From Epiperipatus broadwayi (taxonomy: Eukaryota; Onychophora; Udeonychophora; Euonychophora; Peripatidae), in contig JAQFVV010006352.1 in NCBI GenBank assembly GCA_028023455.1, forward strand, positions 2,004,204 through 2,068,203: a DNA stretch of 64,000 bases, in the 5' to 3' direction. A model generated the notes under the pieces. That model saw nothing but the letters and a program-made list of their open reading frames with translations, ran no database searches and had not been told where the DNA came from. Made by a program: the position numbers and the translations under genes. Numbering within the stretch: position 1 is the first letter of the stretch; each line of letters begins with the position of its first letter. Of the stretch, positions 1 to 10,501 are shown one piece after another.

Positions 1-1940
1 TAATGGTATTCCACAATAATCATTGCAATTTTGTTTAGACTCTTTATTTTTAAAAATTAAAACAATAAAAACATCTTTAAGATCATGTGGCACAACTTTA
101 TGGGTCCATGTATTTATAAAAAATTTCAATAGTTTTGAAGATAACATATCATCATTTTAAAATTTCTACAGGTTGTTTATCACTACCAGCAACCTTACCA
201 TTTTTAACATTACAAAGAGCTGTTTTGACTTCACTAAGCTGCAAATCTAAAGGAATAAATAAAGCAGACATATGTCATCAAAATTGTTATCTCAATTCTT
301 ATATTAAATGTTTCATAGAGTAAACAAAACCCTTTACTGATTATTAAAATTCCCATTTTACTCTTATCTTGAAGAAAATCCTGTATTTAAAATTTTAGTT
401 CCAAAAAAATCTGCATTTGGCAGTAATTTTTTTTAAAAAAAATTTCATTCTGGTTATTGTTACATAGTACAGCCTTTTCCCCCTTAAATTGTCCACTGTC
501 AAAGTCAGAAATCAAACCAAAAGGTTTTATTGTTTTATGCTTTCATGATAGATTTTGAATGTAAATATATATATTTTTAGTAATTTTTTACTTTGATAAT
601 TAAGTTATTACATTAATTTACTTAAATATAAACTTTGATTTGAAAATTTATAATTTAAAAAAGAATAATCAAGGAAAAGGAAATATCTTTTGATACAATT
701 CAAGACAAAGACAAATGACCGCTATTTTTATATCAATGTTATTCGATGCTCTAGAAAAATGCAAAACATTTTCATAAATATTTAAGTATTTAATGATTAT
801 TTTTATACTACTTTGACTAATAATGTGTCTAGATTTAGATTTTTATTTAAAATATTGAATTTTAGACAATGAAAAACCAACAATAATGAATAATCAGAGA
901 TTGTAATTTCTAATACAAAAAAAAATCACCAGGGATGCCAAATAATGATTGGTTGAAATATAATTCATTTTACTGGAGGTTCTTTTTCAAATGTTTTTTT
1001 AAATATTTTTCTTCAGTTATTAACATTATTTTAAATTTTTTGTTATATTTAATCAATTTCAATGTGAAATAATTGGATTTCTAGAAGCTAAATTAAAACA
1101 GTTCTGTTTATTGAAGGTTACATTTTTTTTTTGAATAGAAACATACTCTAAACATAATTGATGAATAATATTTAATCAAACTTTTGTATAATTGAACAAT
1201 AAAATTAATTCCCTGTTTTCCCTCAAAAATTTGTTTGCTGAAGGATTTTAAGTACTCAGAAGATCAGTGTCACCATACATGGCAATGTTAATTCTGACAT
1301 TGATAGGGTTGTGAACCATTTCTATTATCCATGTTTTCCTGTCAATACATATACCAATAATTTTTAAACTTCTTTGTCAGTCATTGGCTTTCTGTGACTT
1401 TAAGTATACATATTTATTATAAAGCTCAACGTTTAATTAAAATTCTACCAACCTGAAAATTTGTTTCCCTTTAATCAAATTCCTAAGAAAAAAATCATTG
1501 ACAAAAAGTCACTTACGAGTCTCTTTTTAATTAACTCAAGAATGGATTTCACTTTTAACTGTTCTTAAAAAAAATTCGATGCCTTAATAACAATACAAAT
1601 AATCCAAATTAGCAATTTAGTATTGAACAGCAGTTAAAATTTAGTACTGTATAATGATATTTCTAAAGAAGGAAGATCAATGTTCTTGCAAAAACGATTG
1701 GAATAAAATGTCTTATATTCTAACTCTTAACTATATTGAGATCATTAATGCTATTGTTTTGAAGAGTGAAGTATTTTTTCTGCCTAACCAAAATGTATGT
1801 ATTGCTAAAAATCAATAATAAAAGCCCATTTAAATTTACATACTCAATAAATACATTTATTTCCAACAATTTTGGTCAAAATTCTATTATTTGTAGCAAC
1901 TATGTAATATTTAATTTTATTTACTAGCACAGAGATCGTA
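1..1940. other. Intron or upstream AT-rich sequence, no gene seen
   Basis: I see no exon-like reading frame, RNA gene or clear repeat here. The sequence is A/T homopolymer-rich and the short open frame near 135-323 has no recognisable domain and no family resemblance. If the TY gene extends leftwards, as the incomplete first domain requires, this stretch is intron. Confidence 0.6.
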
Positions 1941-2215
1941 CATAATTTAAATAGAAGAGATTTACATCCTAACCACATGCGTTGTAATGTTGTTATATTA
2001 GCTCAACCACGTCTTGTTGAGTACTGAGGATACTTTCAAACCAAAACACAAGATAGAGACCTTTGAAAAAATAAGAGGGTCAGTCTTATCTTTTCTACTT
2101 AAATTTAGTTATATAGGTCAATCTAAATAAAACACTACTCAACAAGATATCATTGAGCTATTATAACAACATAACAGCTCATGTGCTTAGAGTATAAATC
2201 CCTTCTGTTTAAATT
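1941..2215. repeat. Foldback (MITE-like) repeat with about 80-bp arms
   Basis: The left arm (about 1941-2026) and right arm (about 2134-2215) are imperfect reverse complements. Matching landmarks are the core ttgttgagta at 2017-2026 against actcaacaag at 2136-2145, and the block gttgttatattagctcaa against ttgagctattataacaac. The spacer of about 107 bp is AT-rich. No protein is encoded. This is the shape of a non-autonomous DNA transposon; I cannot assign a superfamily because no clear target duplication is visible. Confidence 0.65.
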
Positions 2216-2819
2216 AAATATTTGTAGTATCACACAACTAAAATCTCCAACAAAAAGGGTTTTTTAAATGGTATTATTGTGAATGATGCGATCCAATAAA
2301 AATAAAATATTTCTTTCCAGAGTTCTCTTAATTTAATACTGGAATATATGCAGTAATAAAGTAAGAACTAGTACTATGTGCAAACAAATTTTAATAACAT
2401 CAGAGTTTTATTAATACAAAAGAAATTACTATATCTTTCAGGTTATCACCTTTTTTTATTCAGTAGAAAAACTTTAATGTTTTATATATTTAGCTTTTAT
2501 ATTTTTAAAAATAAAGCTTTCAATCCAAACAATATACAAATACTATTTCCTTAAACTGCCTAAACCTTTTATTTGAATGCAATTTTTTTTTTACTTTGTT
2601 ATTTAAAAGAATTATTATAAATTATATAAAAAAATAATAATTGGATATGATATGAAAGTTTATATATAGATAATTTCCATATTATTATAGAAAAATTAAA
2701 ACAAATAATTTTTTAATTTCAAAGTTAATAGATATTAATATTATCCAAAACTACATCAGACTATAAAATGTATAAAATAGAATAAACACACACACATATA
2801 TATATAGTGTTTTCATGGT
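2216..2819. other. AT-rich intronic sequence, nothing recognised
   Basis: Only homopolymer runs and a short CA/TA stretch at about 2787-2807 are seen. Confidence 0.5.
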
Positions 2820-3040
2820 TGTATGATATAGATCAATTATTACTTTTTGGGCCTAACCGTGTGTTATTTTCTATTACAAACCGATATTTCAATGAACTAG
2901 CATCCGCTATTGTCCAGGTTAACTTTTAAAAGCAAAAAAAAAAGAAGTTAACCTTGTCAATGGCGGATGCTAGTTCGTCGAAATATCGGTTTGTAATGAA
3001 AAATAAGACAAGGTTTGGCCTCCAAAAAATAATTTATCTA
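2820..3040. repeat. Foldback (MITE-like) repeat ending about 50 bp before a splice acceptor
   Basis: The arms at about 2845-2930 and 2946-3031 are near-perfect reverse complements; landmarks are ccgatatttcaatgaactag on the left and ctagttcgtcgaaatatcgg on the right. The loop is a short purine-rich tract. A related single arm lies at 33420-33545, so this is a dispersed family. The left end adjoins a (TA)n tract. The right end lies about 50-60 bp upstream of the exon that starts at 3093, so the repeat occupies the zone where a branch point would normally be. Confidence 0.8.
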
Positions 3041-3092
3041 TATATGTCTATATATTATCACTTACATATAAATATTTAAAAAATATTTTTAG

Positions 3093-3172
3093 GTGTTTCT
3101 GTGTCACTGAATCTGGAGCCGAAATAGAATTTCGAAGAATTCCTAGGCCCGAGTCTCAGAATATGAACTGTG
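3093..3172 (+). CDS. Exon: C-terminal part of a thyroglobulin type-1 domain
   Basis: This 80-bp exon completes a codon with its first base, carries 26 codons and ends one base into the next codon (phases 2 and 1). It reads CFCVTESG and ends in NC, which matches the CWCV block (cysteines 4 and 5) and the last cysteine of a TY domain, with Phe in place of the usual Trp. The acceptor is tttttag at 3086-3092 and the donor is GTTTGT at 3173, weaker than the others. The first half of the domain must lie upstream of the window; I searched the upstream 3 kb for a P-x-C...DG-x-Y...QC exon and found none. The phase and the exon-4-like layout agree with the exon at 62832, which is the same domain segment in the next split domain. 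Confidence 0.82.
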
Positions 3173-4134
3173 GTTTGTTTTGACGATTTTTTAAAGATAA
3201 AAATTTATATTTTCATGATTTACTTTTTGAAGATTTAATAATAAAATTTAGTAAAGACAAAAAATAATTTTATAGGTCTGAAGTAAATAATTTTCAAGAA
3301 CTAAGAAAAATATTTCTCTTTAAATAAAGCCAGATATTTTTTTTTTCTCATGAGCAATATGCCTACAAATCCTATTAACCATGATAAATATTTCGAAAAA
3401 TGCCTACTTACTATAAATATCTACATTTACTCCTTATTACTTAATTATTTCTTTAAACATGATGAGGTATATGGGCAACAGTCTTAGATGTAGCATACAT
3501 TAGCATGCAAATCTCTCTACATAGAAACCAAACTTCGCTTTGATAATTTTCTGATTATAAATAAAACTCTTGGAATATTAAGAACCAATATCTACTTTAC
3601 AAAACAATATTCTCTTTTCTCAGGAAATATAATAAAATTATTCAATTTAATATTGAAGGTAAAACGTCATAAAACTTACTATTCTTTTAATAATGCAAAT
3701 CTTCTAATATTTTGGGATTTACATTAATTATTTACAGAATGTATTTCTAAGTGTGGTATGACGACTTTTGTTTTATTTTGCAAAACAAACTACTTCTCTT
3801 GAAGATAGTTCAAATGATTTTATAATCTCCATTTGGATAGATAATATTTATTCAGGAAATATTTACAAACTTCCCAAAATATATTGGACCTACTTCTTCT
3901 CTTCCAGATCTTTTTATTTCTTCTGTACTTATATGAGCTTTTAATTCTCATAGTTCTCTTTAGGAATATGTAAATGAAGATTGATTTATGTTTCGTTTTG
4001 ACAAAAAATATTTCCGGTTGAATTTTTAATTTTGAATTACTTTCTTCATTGCCAAAAGCAGTCTAATCAATCTTGAAACCGATAATTCTATAGTCATACA
4101 TTTTAAATTGGCTTTATTACAGGACAATTGATAA

Positions 4135-4250
4135 GAAGTTTATGCTTGGAAAGTGGTAATACTGGAATTGATCCTAGGACCTCACATTTCTGATCTCTTA
4201 TCCAACAACTGTACTAAACTACACCAGATGGTTAGGTGAAAGTATAAAAA
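4135..4250 (-). repeat. tRNA-derived SINE fragment, antisense
   Basis: Read on the minus strand, the segment contains a box-A-like TGGTGTAGTTTAG (near 4233-4221) and, about 45 bases on, a box-B-like AGGATCAATTCC (near 4181-4170). This is the spacing and order of a tRNA-type internal RNA polymerase III promoter. It does not fold as an intact tRNA and has no obvious anticodon arm, so I call it a SINE head rather than a tRNA gene. Confidence 0.5.
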
Positions 4251-5619
4251 AAACTGGAGTTGATAAACTGGAGAAAATAAATAGAATAATAATAGAGCCT
4301 CTCCATTTTCTTATTGCAAGATTAGATTTAATAAATTCATAACAATAGATGTCCAAAAGTCCATTCCTCATGAATTTCAAAAGCTATTGATTTCATATTG
4401 AAACAAAATCATAGCCAATTTTTGTCTATTAAAGATGGGAAAATTGCTGACATCACGAAAGTTCTTCTTTGGCGGCATTCTCTGCATAATCTTTTTGTTT
4501 TGTTTCAGTGTTAATAACAGCTTCTTCGGTTTTAAAGGTAACCGACGCTCTTAAACTTTACTGATTTAAACTTTTTTGCATTTATAATTAAACTTGCATA
4601 ATCGCTTCTCTGATGACAAAAAAAATATTAAACCGGAATATAATCTGAATAACATGCGAATGTCCGCAATCTGTTTAAAAATGGGTACAAAGATGACTCG
4701 GCATGTCAATAAGAATAAGAATAGCTGAATGCATCAGAATAAAAAAATCTACTTTGGAGTATCGCTTTTAGGATAATCGCTATGAAGCCGGAATGATCTT
4801 AATGACTGAAAGCCGACACCTCATGCTAAAACAACTGAATGAATCTCCCTCTCCTTACTGTCTAAACTGCATGTGAAAAACCCAAAATTCTTGAATAAAT
4901 TTCTTTCATATCACCTGAACAGCACTATATATCCCTCTCCTTACAAGGTGAGTTAATTCGACCCCTCTGCAAACTATTGCCCATATTCTTTTTACTTTTA
5001 ATTACATTCTCTTGCCTACAATACTTTAATTGCGAACAATGGATGTAGCTATACTTATCTTTAGCTAATCTAACTCTAAAATTTTATACAAGATTTTATT
5101 TAATTAATACAAATTTTGTTTGACAATACTTTTAATGAATCTTTGGATTTATGAATCGCTCAGGCCATTGAATTCCATACTGTAAACTTTTTCTAATTAA
5201 TAAAAGTACATTTTGTACTTAAATAGATTTTTCTGCAGGTGTCAAAGGACCATTAAAGCTACTTCTACATTTTTCTTTTTTTTAAATACATAATAGAATA
5301 ATAATAATAAAAAAAAAACATTGACTAGCCTGTGGTTATGAAAGCTGAATTTTAAAAAGAGAAAGATAAAAAAAAAAATTATACAATCTAAAACTGTATA
5401 GTGTTGTTACAATATAAACTATTTTTAAGTTTTCAAAAAAAAAAAAAAAATCAACACGTAAGAAACAAAAACAAACAAAAAATAGTAAGTTTAAAAAAAA
5501 ATTAAAATATATGTTGTTTTAAGTTTCCCATTAAAATCTTAAATGTCTACCATATTTAAACAACAAAAATAACAACAACAACAAAAAAAACAATACACTG
5601 TGTATTGAATATTATTTAA

Positions 5620-5955
5620 ATAGGTGGGTCAGCAATATGAGATGGGACTGAGTGTTGTGGGTCGTGTGAAAGTCTGAGTTCAAATCCCTCATATATTACA
5701 TATATAAATGCAGGTTTAAGCCTGTACAATGTATTAAATTGCATATGTATCTCTGGTGTACGCGATTATATATATCTACGCGTATTATCACCATTTTAAA
5801 ATTATAACATTAAAATATATTTCGTGTCTAAACACGGGAGAAAATAGGCTTGCTCAGACCTCCCATTTATAGTTATACATATATGACTGGACTGCAACTC
5901 TGCTTGCAGTCATCTTTGTGCCCTCGTTTGAAACTGACTGGCACAATATATATAT
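5620..5955 (+). repeat. Probable SINE with box-B-like motif
   Basis: This stretch stands out from the surrounding AT-rich DNA by its mixed composition. It carries gagttcaaatccc at 5676-5688, close to a pol III box B, preceded by a box-A-like ggtgggtcagcaat about 55 bases upstream. A downstream part contains gtgcc...ggcac near 5918-5945 in inverted form and then runs into a TA tract. No second copy was found in the window, so the boundaries are guesses. Confidence 0.35.
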
Positions 5956-6300
5956 TTCAATGCACATACATATTTAGTAAATTAGAAAATTATTAATTAC
6001 AAAATGGAATAATATATGCTAAAAATAACTAATAGTTATACGACTAATAAAAATGGCTATTTTTGAGAATATAAAAATATTAAAATGAGATTATTATATT
6101 TTTATGTGAAAACAAATGTGAAAATGCACTAAGAACGAAATTATTAGTATGCTTGTTAATGATTATGTTCATCCAATTGTATCTACCACTCATAAAGATA
6201 TTTTTTATTTATACAACTACTTACTCAACACTTTTTTCTCTGACTACTTAGCTATATTTATTTATCACTAGTTTATAAGTATAATTGACTTTTATTTCAG

Positions 6301-6465
6301 AGTGTGTCAGAGCTCATGCCAAAGGTGAAAAACATTTACGATGCCTTCCAAATGGAAATTATGATAATTTGCAGTGCAAAGACGAATTTTGTTACTGTAT
6401 AAATAAACACCAACAGCAAACTGGTAATGCTGTTTACAAATCGTTCATCCAAACACTACCATGCT
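6301..6465 (+). CDS. Exon: complete thyroglobulin type-1 domain
   Basis: This 165-bp symmetric phase 1-1 exon follows a strong acceptor (ttttatttcag) and ends at the consensus donor GTAAGT (6466). It carries all six TY cysteines in order: C1 in CVRAHA, C2 in LRC, C3 in the block GNYDNLQC, C4 and C5 in CYCI (usually CWCV), and C6 in LPC. The C1-C2 loop has only 13 residues, much shorter than the 28 residues of the split domain further on, so the first helix region is reduced. TY domains are secreted disulphide modules and often cysteine-protease inhibitors, but whether this one inhibits cannot be told. The initiator-like ATG upstream at 6285 is intronic and should not be taken as a start. Confidence 0.88.
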
Positions 6466-7184
6466 GTAAGTACTATTTTTTGTATTAATATCTTGATTAA
6501 TATTTAATTCACTATTCACATTAAATAAAGTAAAATAAATAATTATTTTTTTATTTGCACTTGATTTAAATATTCTGAAAATTATTACTTATTTCTTTTC
6601 TTGAATTGAAACTTATTTCAGAATTAAGAATAAATATCTTAAATATATATATATATATAATTTAAAATGTACAGCCCACTGAAAAATTACCCAAGGGCAA
6701 TGTAATGGGAACTTCACATTCCGATATCACATGATGAACAACTTTTTACTTTATATCCTATTAAATGAGCTAAATGCAAGATACTCTATTATATTTTAAC
6801 TAACTCTATTGATTGCAAATAATGACAAATGCTAAAAATAATGAGGCATTACAATTACTTACATACATAAATTATTACAACACATATGGTAACATAAATG
6901 CCAGTCTTCCATGGAAAACATTAATGTTTACCTGATGGTTTGTGATGATGGTGTTTTAGTTGCATTTATTGTTTGGATTATTTTTAATTATCTAATATGT
7001 GTATTGAATGTCTTTAAAAAATTAACTTTATTTAAATATTCCAAATACATTCAACTGCTAGTAGTAGCACATCAAACAGATTAATATATGCACAATGTTT
7101 TGCAAGGTCTTATTTTCCTCTCTTCTTCAGCTGTTGCTATCCTGATACATAACAGTACTAGTATGAGAATCAAATCTGGATCCT

Positions 7185-7260
7185 TAGATACTTGAGTATT
7201 GAATTTTAAGGTAACACTCTAACCAATTGAGCCATGCTGTCAAAGGCAACAGTCAGCAGA
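7185..7260 (-). repeat. tRNA-like module in the Penelope-like element tail
   Basis: On the minus strand TGGCTCAATTGGTTAGAGTG resembles a box A and acceptor/D arm, and about 45 bases later TCCAGATTTGATTCTC resembles a degenerate box B. The same module sits at the same place in the other copies (9703-9775 on plus, about 14470-14395 on minus), so it travels with the element rather than being a tRNA gene. Confidence 0.55.
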
Positions 7261-7974
7261 AATTTCATATACTTAATTATAAGGTTCCTCCTGATTTCTT
7301 CATTTTTTTTCTTTAGAGCAAAGTTGATTAGTGGTTTCTAAACATTATGTGCAATCAGTCACACTAGTTTGACTTATAAGATTGTTTGCCATTGTTATGT
7401 CAGCAGCTTCTTTAAATTTTCTTTTTTGTAACTTTTTTTCTCTATCCAATAATTTTGTGTTTTCACAATTAATATGTTCATTGGTATGTACATGGTCTGC
7501 TACCTTAGACACATCTGTCTACTCTTTTTTACTCAACAGTTTGTGTTCTTGCAAGTGCTTTTCAATAGAATGACTGGTTTCACCAATATATGTTATTCCA
7601 CATTAACATGGTATTTCATAGATGCAGTTTTTTATTTTCAACATATTGAGTTTAGATTTTGTAGATGTTAGAATTTCTGCAGTGTGGTATAACTCTGGAA
7701 GGCTGTTCTGATGTTATACTGATTGCAGATTTTCTTGGTATTTTTGGTATGTATGGGTACACTACAGTACTAATAAGTGGTTTTTTAATGGTTTTTTTGT
7801 TGTCTGTTTAAGATTTTCTTAATAACAGCTGATGACTAACCATTTTTCATAAGAGTTTTTTTCTATATAGATGTTCTTTTTCCAAATTTCTAGTTTATGA
7901 ACAAACTTTATTTCCTGTGTAGTGATAGTATAACTCTATGTTTTGTTTTTATGATGTGATAGGATATATAGGCT

Positions 7975-8275
7975 AAGTAGTTCCTGTATGTGTAGATTTT
8001 TGGTAAACTGTAGTTTTGATTTTGCCATGAGGGAGACTTGTCACAAGAGCATCTAAGAATGCCAATTTTTGTTCTTCTTCTGATTCTATTGTGAATTTAA
8101 TTGATGGGGATATGTTGTTGATGTATTTTCCTGTATGTGTAGGTTTTCAATAAACTGTAGTTTTGATTTTGCTATGGGGGAGTCTTGTCACAAAAACATC
8201 TAAGAATACCAAGTTTTGTTCTGATTCTAATGTGAATTTAATTGGTGACAATATATTGTTGATGTGTCTCCAGAA
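7975..8275. repeat. Tandem duplication of about 150 bp inside the left Penelope copy
   Basis: The stretch starting near 7987 (tgtgtagatttttggtaaac) recurs near 8136 (tgtgtaggttttcaataaac). Both copies then read aactgtagttttgatttt and on through the same segment of RT sequence with scattered differences. The right-hand Penelope arm carries this segment once. Confidence 0.75.
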
Positions 8276-8572
8276 AGTTTGTAATAGTGCTTCATGATGT
8301 GGCATTACAACAAATGTATCATCCACATAGCAAAGCCAAATTTTAGGTGGATATGAAGTAGTATTTATGGTTGTAGGTTCAAGTTCTTCCATATAAATAT
8401 TGCTAATTAGAGATGATAATGGTGAGCCCATATCCATTCCTTGATTTTTTGGAAGAATTCTGTATTACATTGAAAGTAGGTGGTTTTTATGCAGAATGTT
8501 TATAGTTCTATTATACTATCAATAGAAAGAGTTGTTCTGATTTTCAAGCCATTATCACTATTTCATCTTTTC

Positions 8573-9975
8573 CTTACCATACTTTCAATATAATACAGAA
8601 TTCTTCTAAGAAAATCAAGAAAAGGCTATGGGATCACCATTGTCAATCCTGATTAGCAATATTTGCATGAAAGAACTTGAAGCCACAACCACAAATACTA
8701 TTTAATATCCACCTAAAATTTGTTTTTGCTATGTGGATGATATGTTTGTTTTATGACCACATGGGAAAACACTATTACAAACTTTCTGAAAACACATCAA
8801 CAACATATCTTTATTGATTAAATTCACAATAGAATCAGAACAAGAAAAAAATGGCATTCTTAGATGTTCTTGTCACATGACTCCCTCATGGCAAAATCAA
8901 AACTACAGTTTACTGAAAATCTACACATACAGGAAAATATTTAGCCTATACATTCAATTAAATCAGAAACACAAAACATGGAGTTATACTATTACTATGG
9001 AATAGAGTAAAAGAAGTTTGTTTAGTAACAAGTGATTTGGAAAAACAAAAGATCTATATAGAATAATCTCTTATGAAAAAATGGTTATCCATCAGCTGTT
9101 ATTAAGAAACATTAGATATACAACAAAAAGAACCATAAAAAGAAAAGGCAATTATTGGTACTGTAGTGTACCCATACTTACCAAAAATACCAGACAAATT
9201 AAGGAAAATCAGTTAATCAGTATAAGATAAGAACCGCCTTCTGGAGTCATAACACACTAAAAAACTTTTGAGATCTACAGAGTCTAAACTTGAAATGCTG
9301 AAAAGAAAAAAAAACTGCATCTATGAAAAACCATGTGAATGTGGAAAAACATATATTGGTGTTACCAGACATCCAATTGAAAAGCACTTGCAAAAACACA
9401 AATTGATGACTAGAAGAGAGTAAACAGATGTGTCTAAGATAACAAACCATGTATGTACCAATGAACATATGTTCAATTCTGAACACACAAAAATATTGGA
9501 TAGAGAAGAAAAGATACAAAAAAGGAAATTTAAAGAAGCTGCTCACATAACATTGGCAAACAATCTTATAAGTCAAACTAATGTGATTGTACCTAATGTA
9601 TGAAAACCAATAATCAACTTTACTTTAAAGAAGAAAAAGTGGAGAAATCAGGAGAAACCTCATAGATAAGTATGAAATTTTTACAGACTGTTGCCTTTGG
9701 GAGAATGGCTCAGCTGGTTACAGTGTTACCTTAAAATTCAATACTCAAAAATCTAAGGGTCTGGTTCGAATTCCATGTACTGTCACTGACAGGCCAGCAA
9801 CACTTGAAGAAGAGGGAATAATAATACCTCTCAAAACATTGTATAGATATTAATCTGTTTGATGTGCTATTACTAACAGTTGACTGTATTTGGAATATTT
9901 AAATAAAGTTAAATTTTTCTAAAGACATTCAGTACTCATGTTAGATGATGGAAATAATCTAAACAATAAATATAA
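8573..9975 (+). mobile_element. Penelope-like retroelement, decayed, right arm of a head-to-head pair
   Basis: This plus-strand counterpart of the left arm is related to it throughout but inverted. RT remains include GSPLSILISN (near 8632) and CYVDDMFV (near 8727), with several in-frame stops. The GIY-YIG part (about 9290-9600) shows NCIYEKPCECGKTYIGVTRH and an almost open continuation ending in ISQTNVIVPN. The tail holds the tRNA-like module and AATAAAG near 9902. The two arms meet at about 8488-8572, a loop where only RT-like AT-rich sequence lies. Confidence 0.83.
9703..9775 (+). repeat. tRNA-like module in the Penelope-like element tail
   Basis: TGGCTCAGCTGG near 9706-9717 matches a pol III box A and GGTTCGAATTCC near 9763-9774 matches a box B closely. 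The intervening part does not form a clean anticodon arm, so this is a tRNA-derived segment, best preserved of the copies here. Confidence 0.6.
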
Positions 9976-10501
9976 TGGAAAACATTAATCTCTTAGGTTT
10001 TTTTTTTTTTTTTAACCGGAGATTAAATTTAAAATAATGGCATTATTTTATTTAATAGCCTTACTTATTTTGCATACAAATTAATAGTGTTAGTGGTTTA
10101 TTAATTATATTATATTTCATGCATAGACAATATATGGTACAATATATTTTAATTGTTTCTGGACAGATATAAATTCACTGGACTAACTATCACTATTAAT
10201 TACTAACCCAATTAGTCACTGTATAGTTTTAAGACTTAACACATAGATTCAATAATACTAGAATCATTGACTATGATCAATCATTGTTAGGCTGTTATGC
10301 AGGTAAATAACTAAACATTACTTAAATAGGCAAAAAAGACAGAAAACAGCATGTTACTCTCATTTATGAATAAACAATATATACTTCAAAATATATGATA
10401 AATGGTAGAAATGTGCATCTACTGTGTAGTACTGTTCAATGCAAGAGTGCTAAGTGGAGTGACCAGCAAATGCAGGTATCACACAATATATATATATATA
10501 T

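Larger units (their letters stand above)
3173..6300 (+). other. Intron of about 3.1 kb
   Basis: The intron joins two phase-1 splice sites: G at the end of the exon before it plus AG at the start of the next gives a Glu codon. It holds an antisense SINE-like piece at about 4135-4250 and a second SINE-like stretch at about 5620-5950. The rest is AT-rich with runs of A near 5290-5590 and shows no other gene. Confidence 0.75.
6930..8520 (-). mobile_element. Penelope-like retroelement, decayed, left arm of a head-to-head pair
   Basis: On the minus strand this gives a reverse transcriptase C-terminal region followed by a GIY-YIG endonuclease region, the EN-positive Penelope order. The RT part is open over 96 codons (8437-8147) and includes MGSPLSSLISNIYMEELE and the catalytic box YVDDTF. 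The endonuclease part (about 7680-7380) shows CIYEIPC and TYIGET but is broken by stops. A tRNA-like module and an AT-rich tail follow to about 6930. The N-terminal RT is missing. An internal duplication of about 150 bp lies within the RT region. It is not a functional element. Confidence 0.85.

Noticed and set aside
4135-5690. Genuine tRNA genes
   Set aside because: Box-like motifs are present but no complete cloverleaf or anticodon arm can be drawn, so SINE-type remains are more likely.
6285-6300. ATG before the single-exon TY domain as a translation start
   Set aside because: It lies in the intron before a strong acceptor, and phase matching with the exon at 3093 shows that the domain is joined to upstream exons.
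9247-9576. Minus-strand open frame of 109 codons
   Set aside because: It is the antisense shadow of the GIY-YIG region of the plus-strand Penelope-like element.
9770-9850. Hammerhead ribozyme in the Penelope tail
   Set aside because: Some Penelope-like elements carry these, but I could not find the conserved CTGATGA and GAAA core in proper spacing in any copy.
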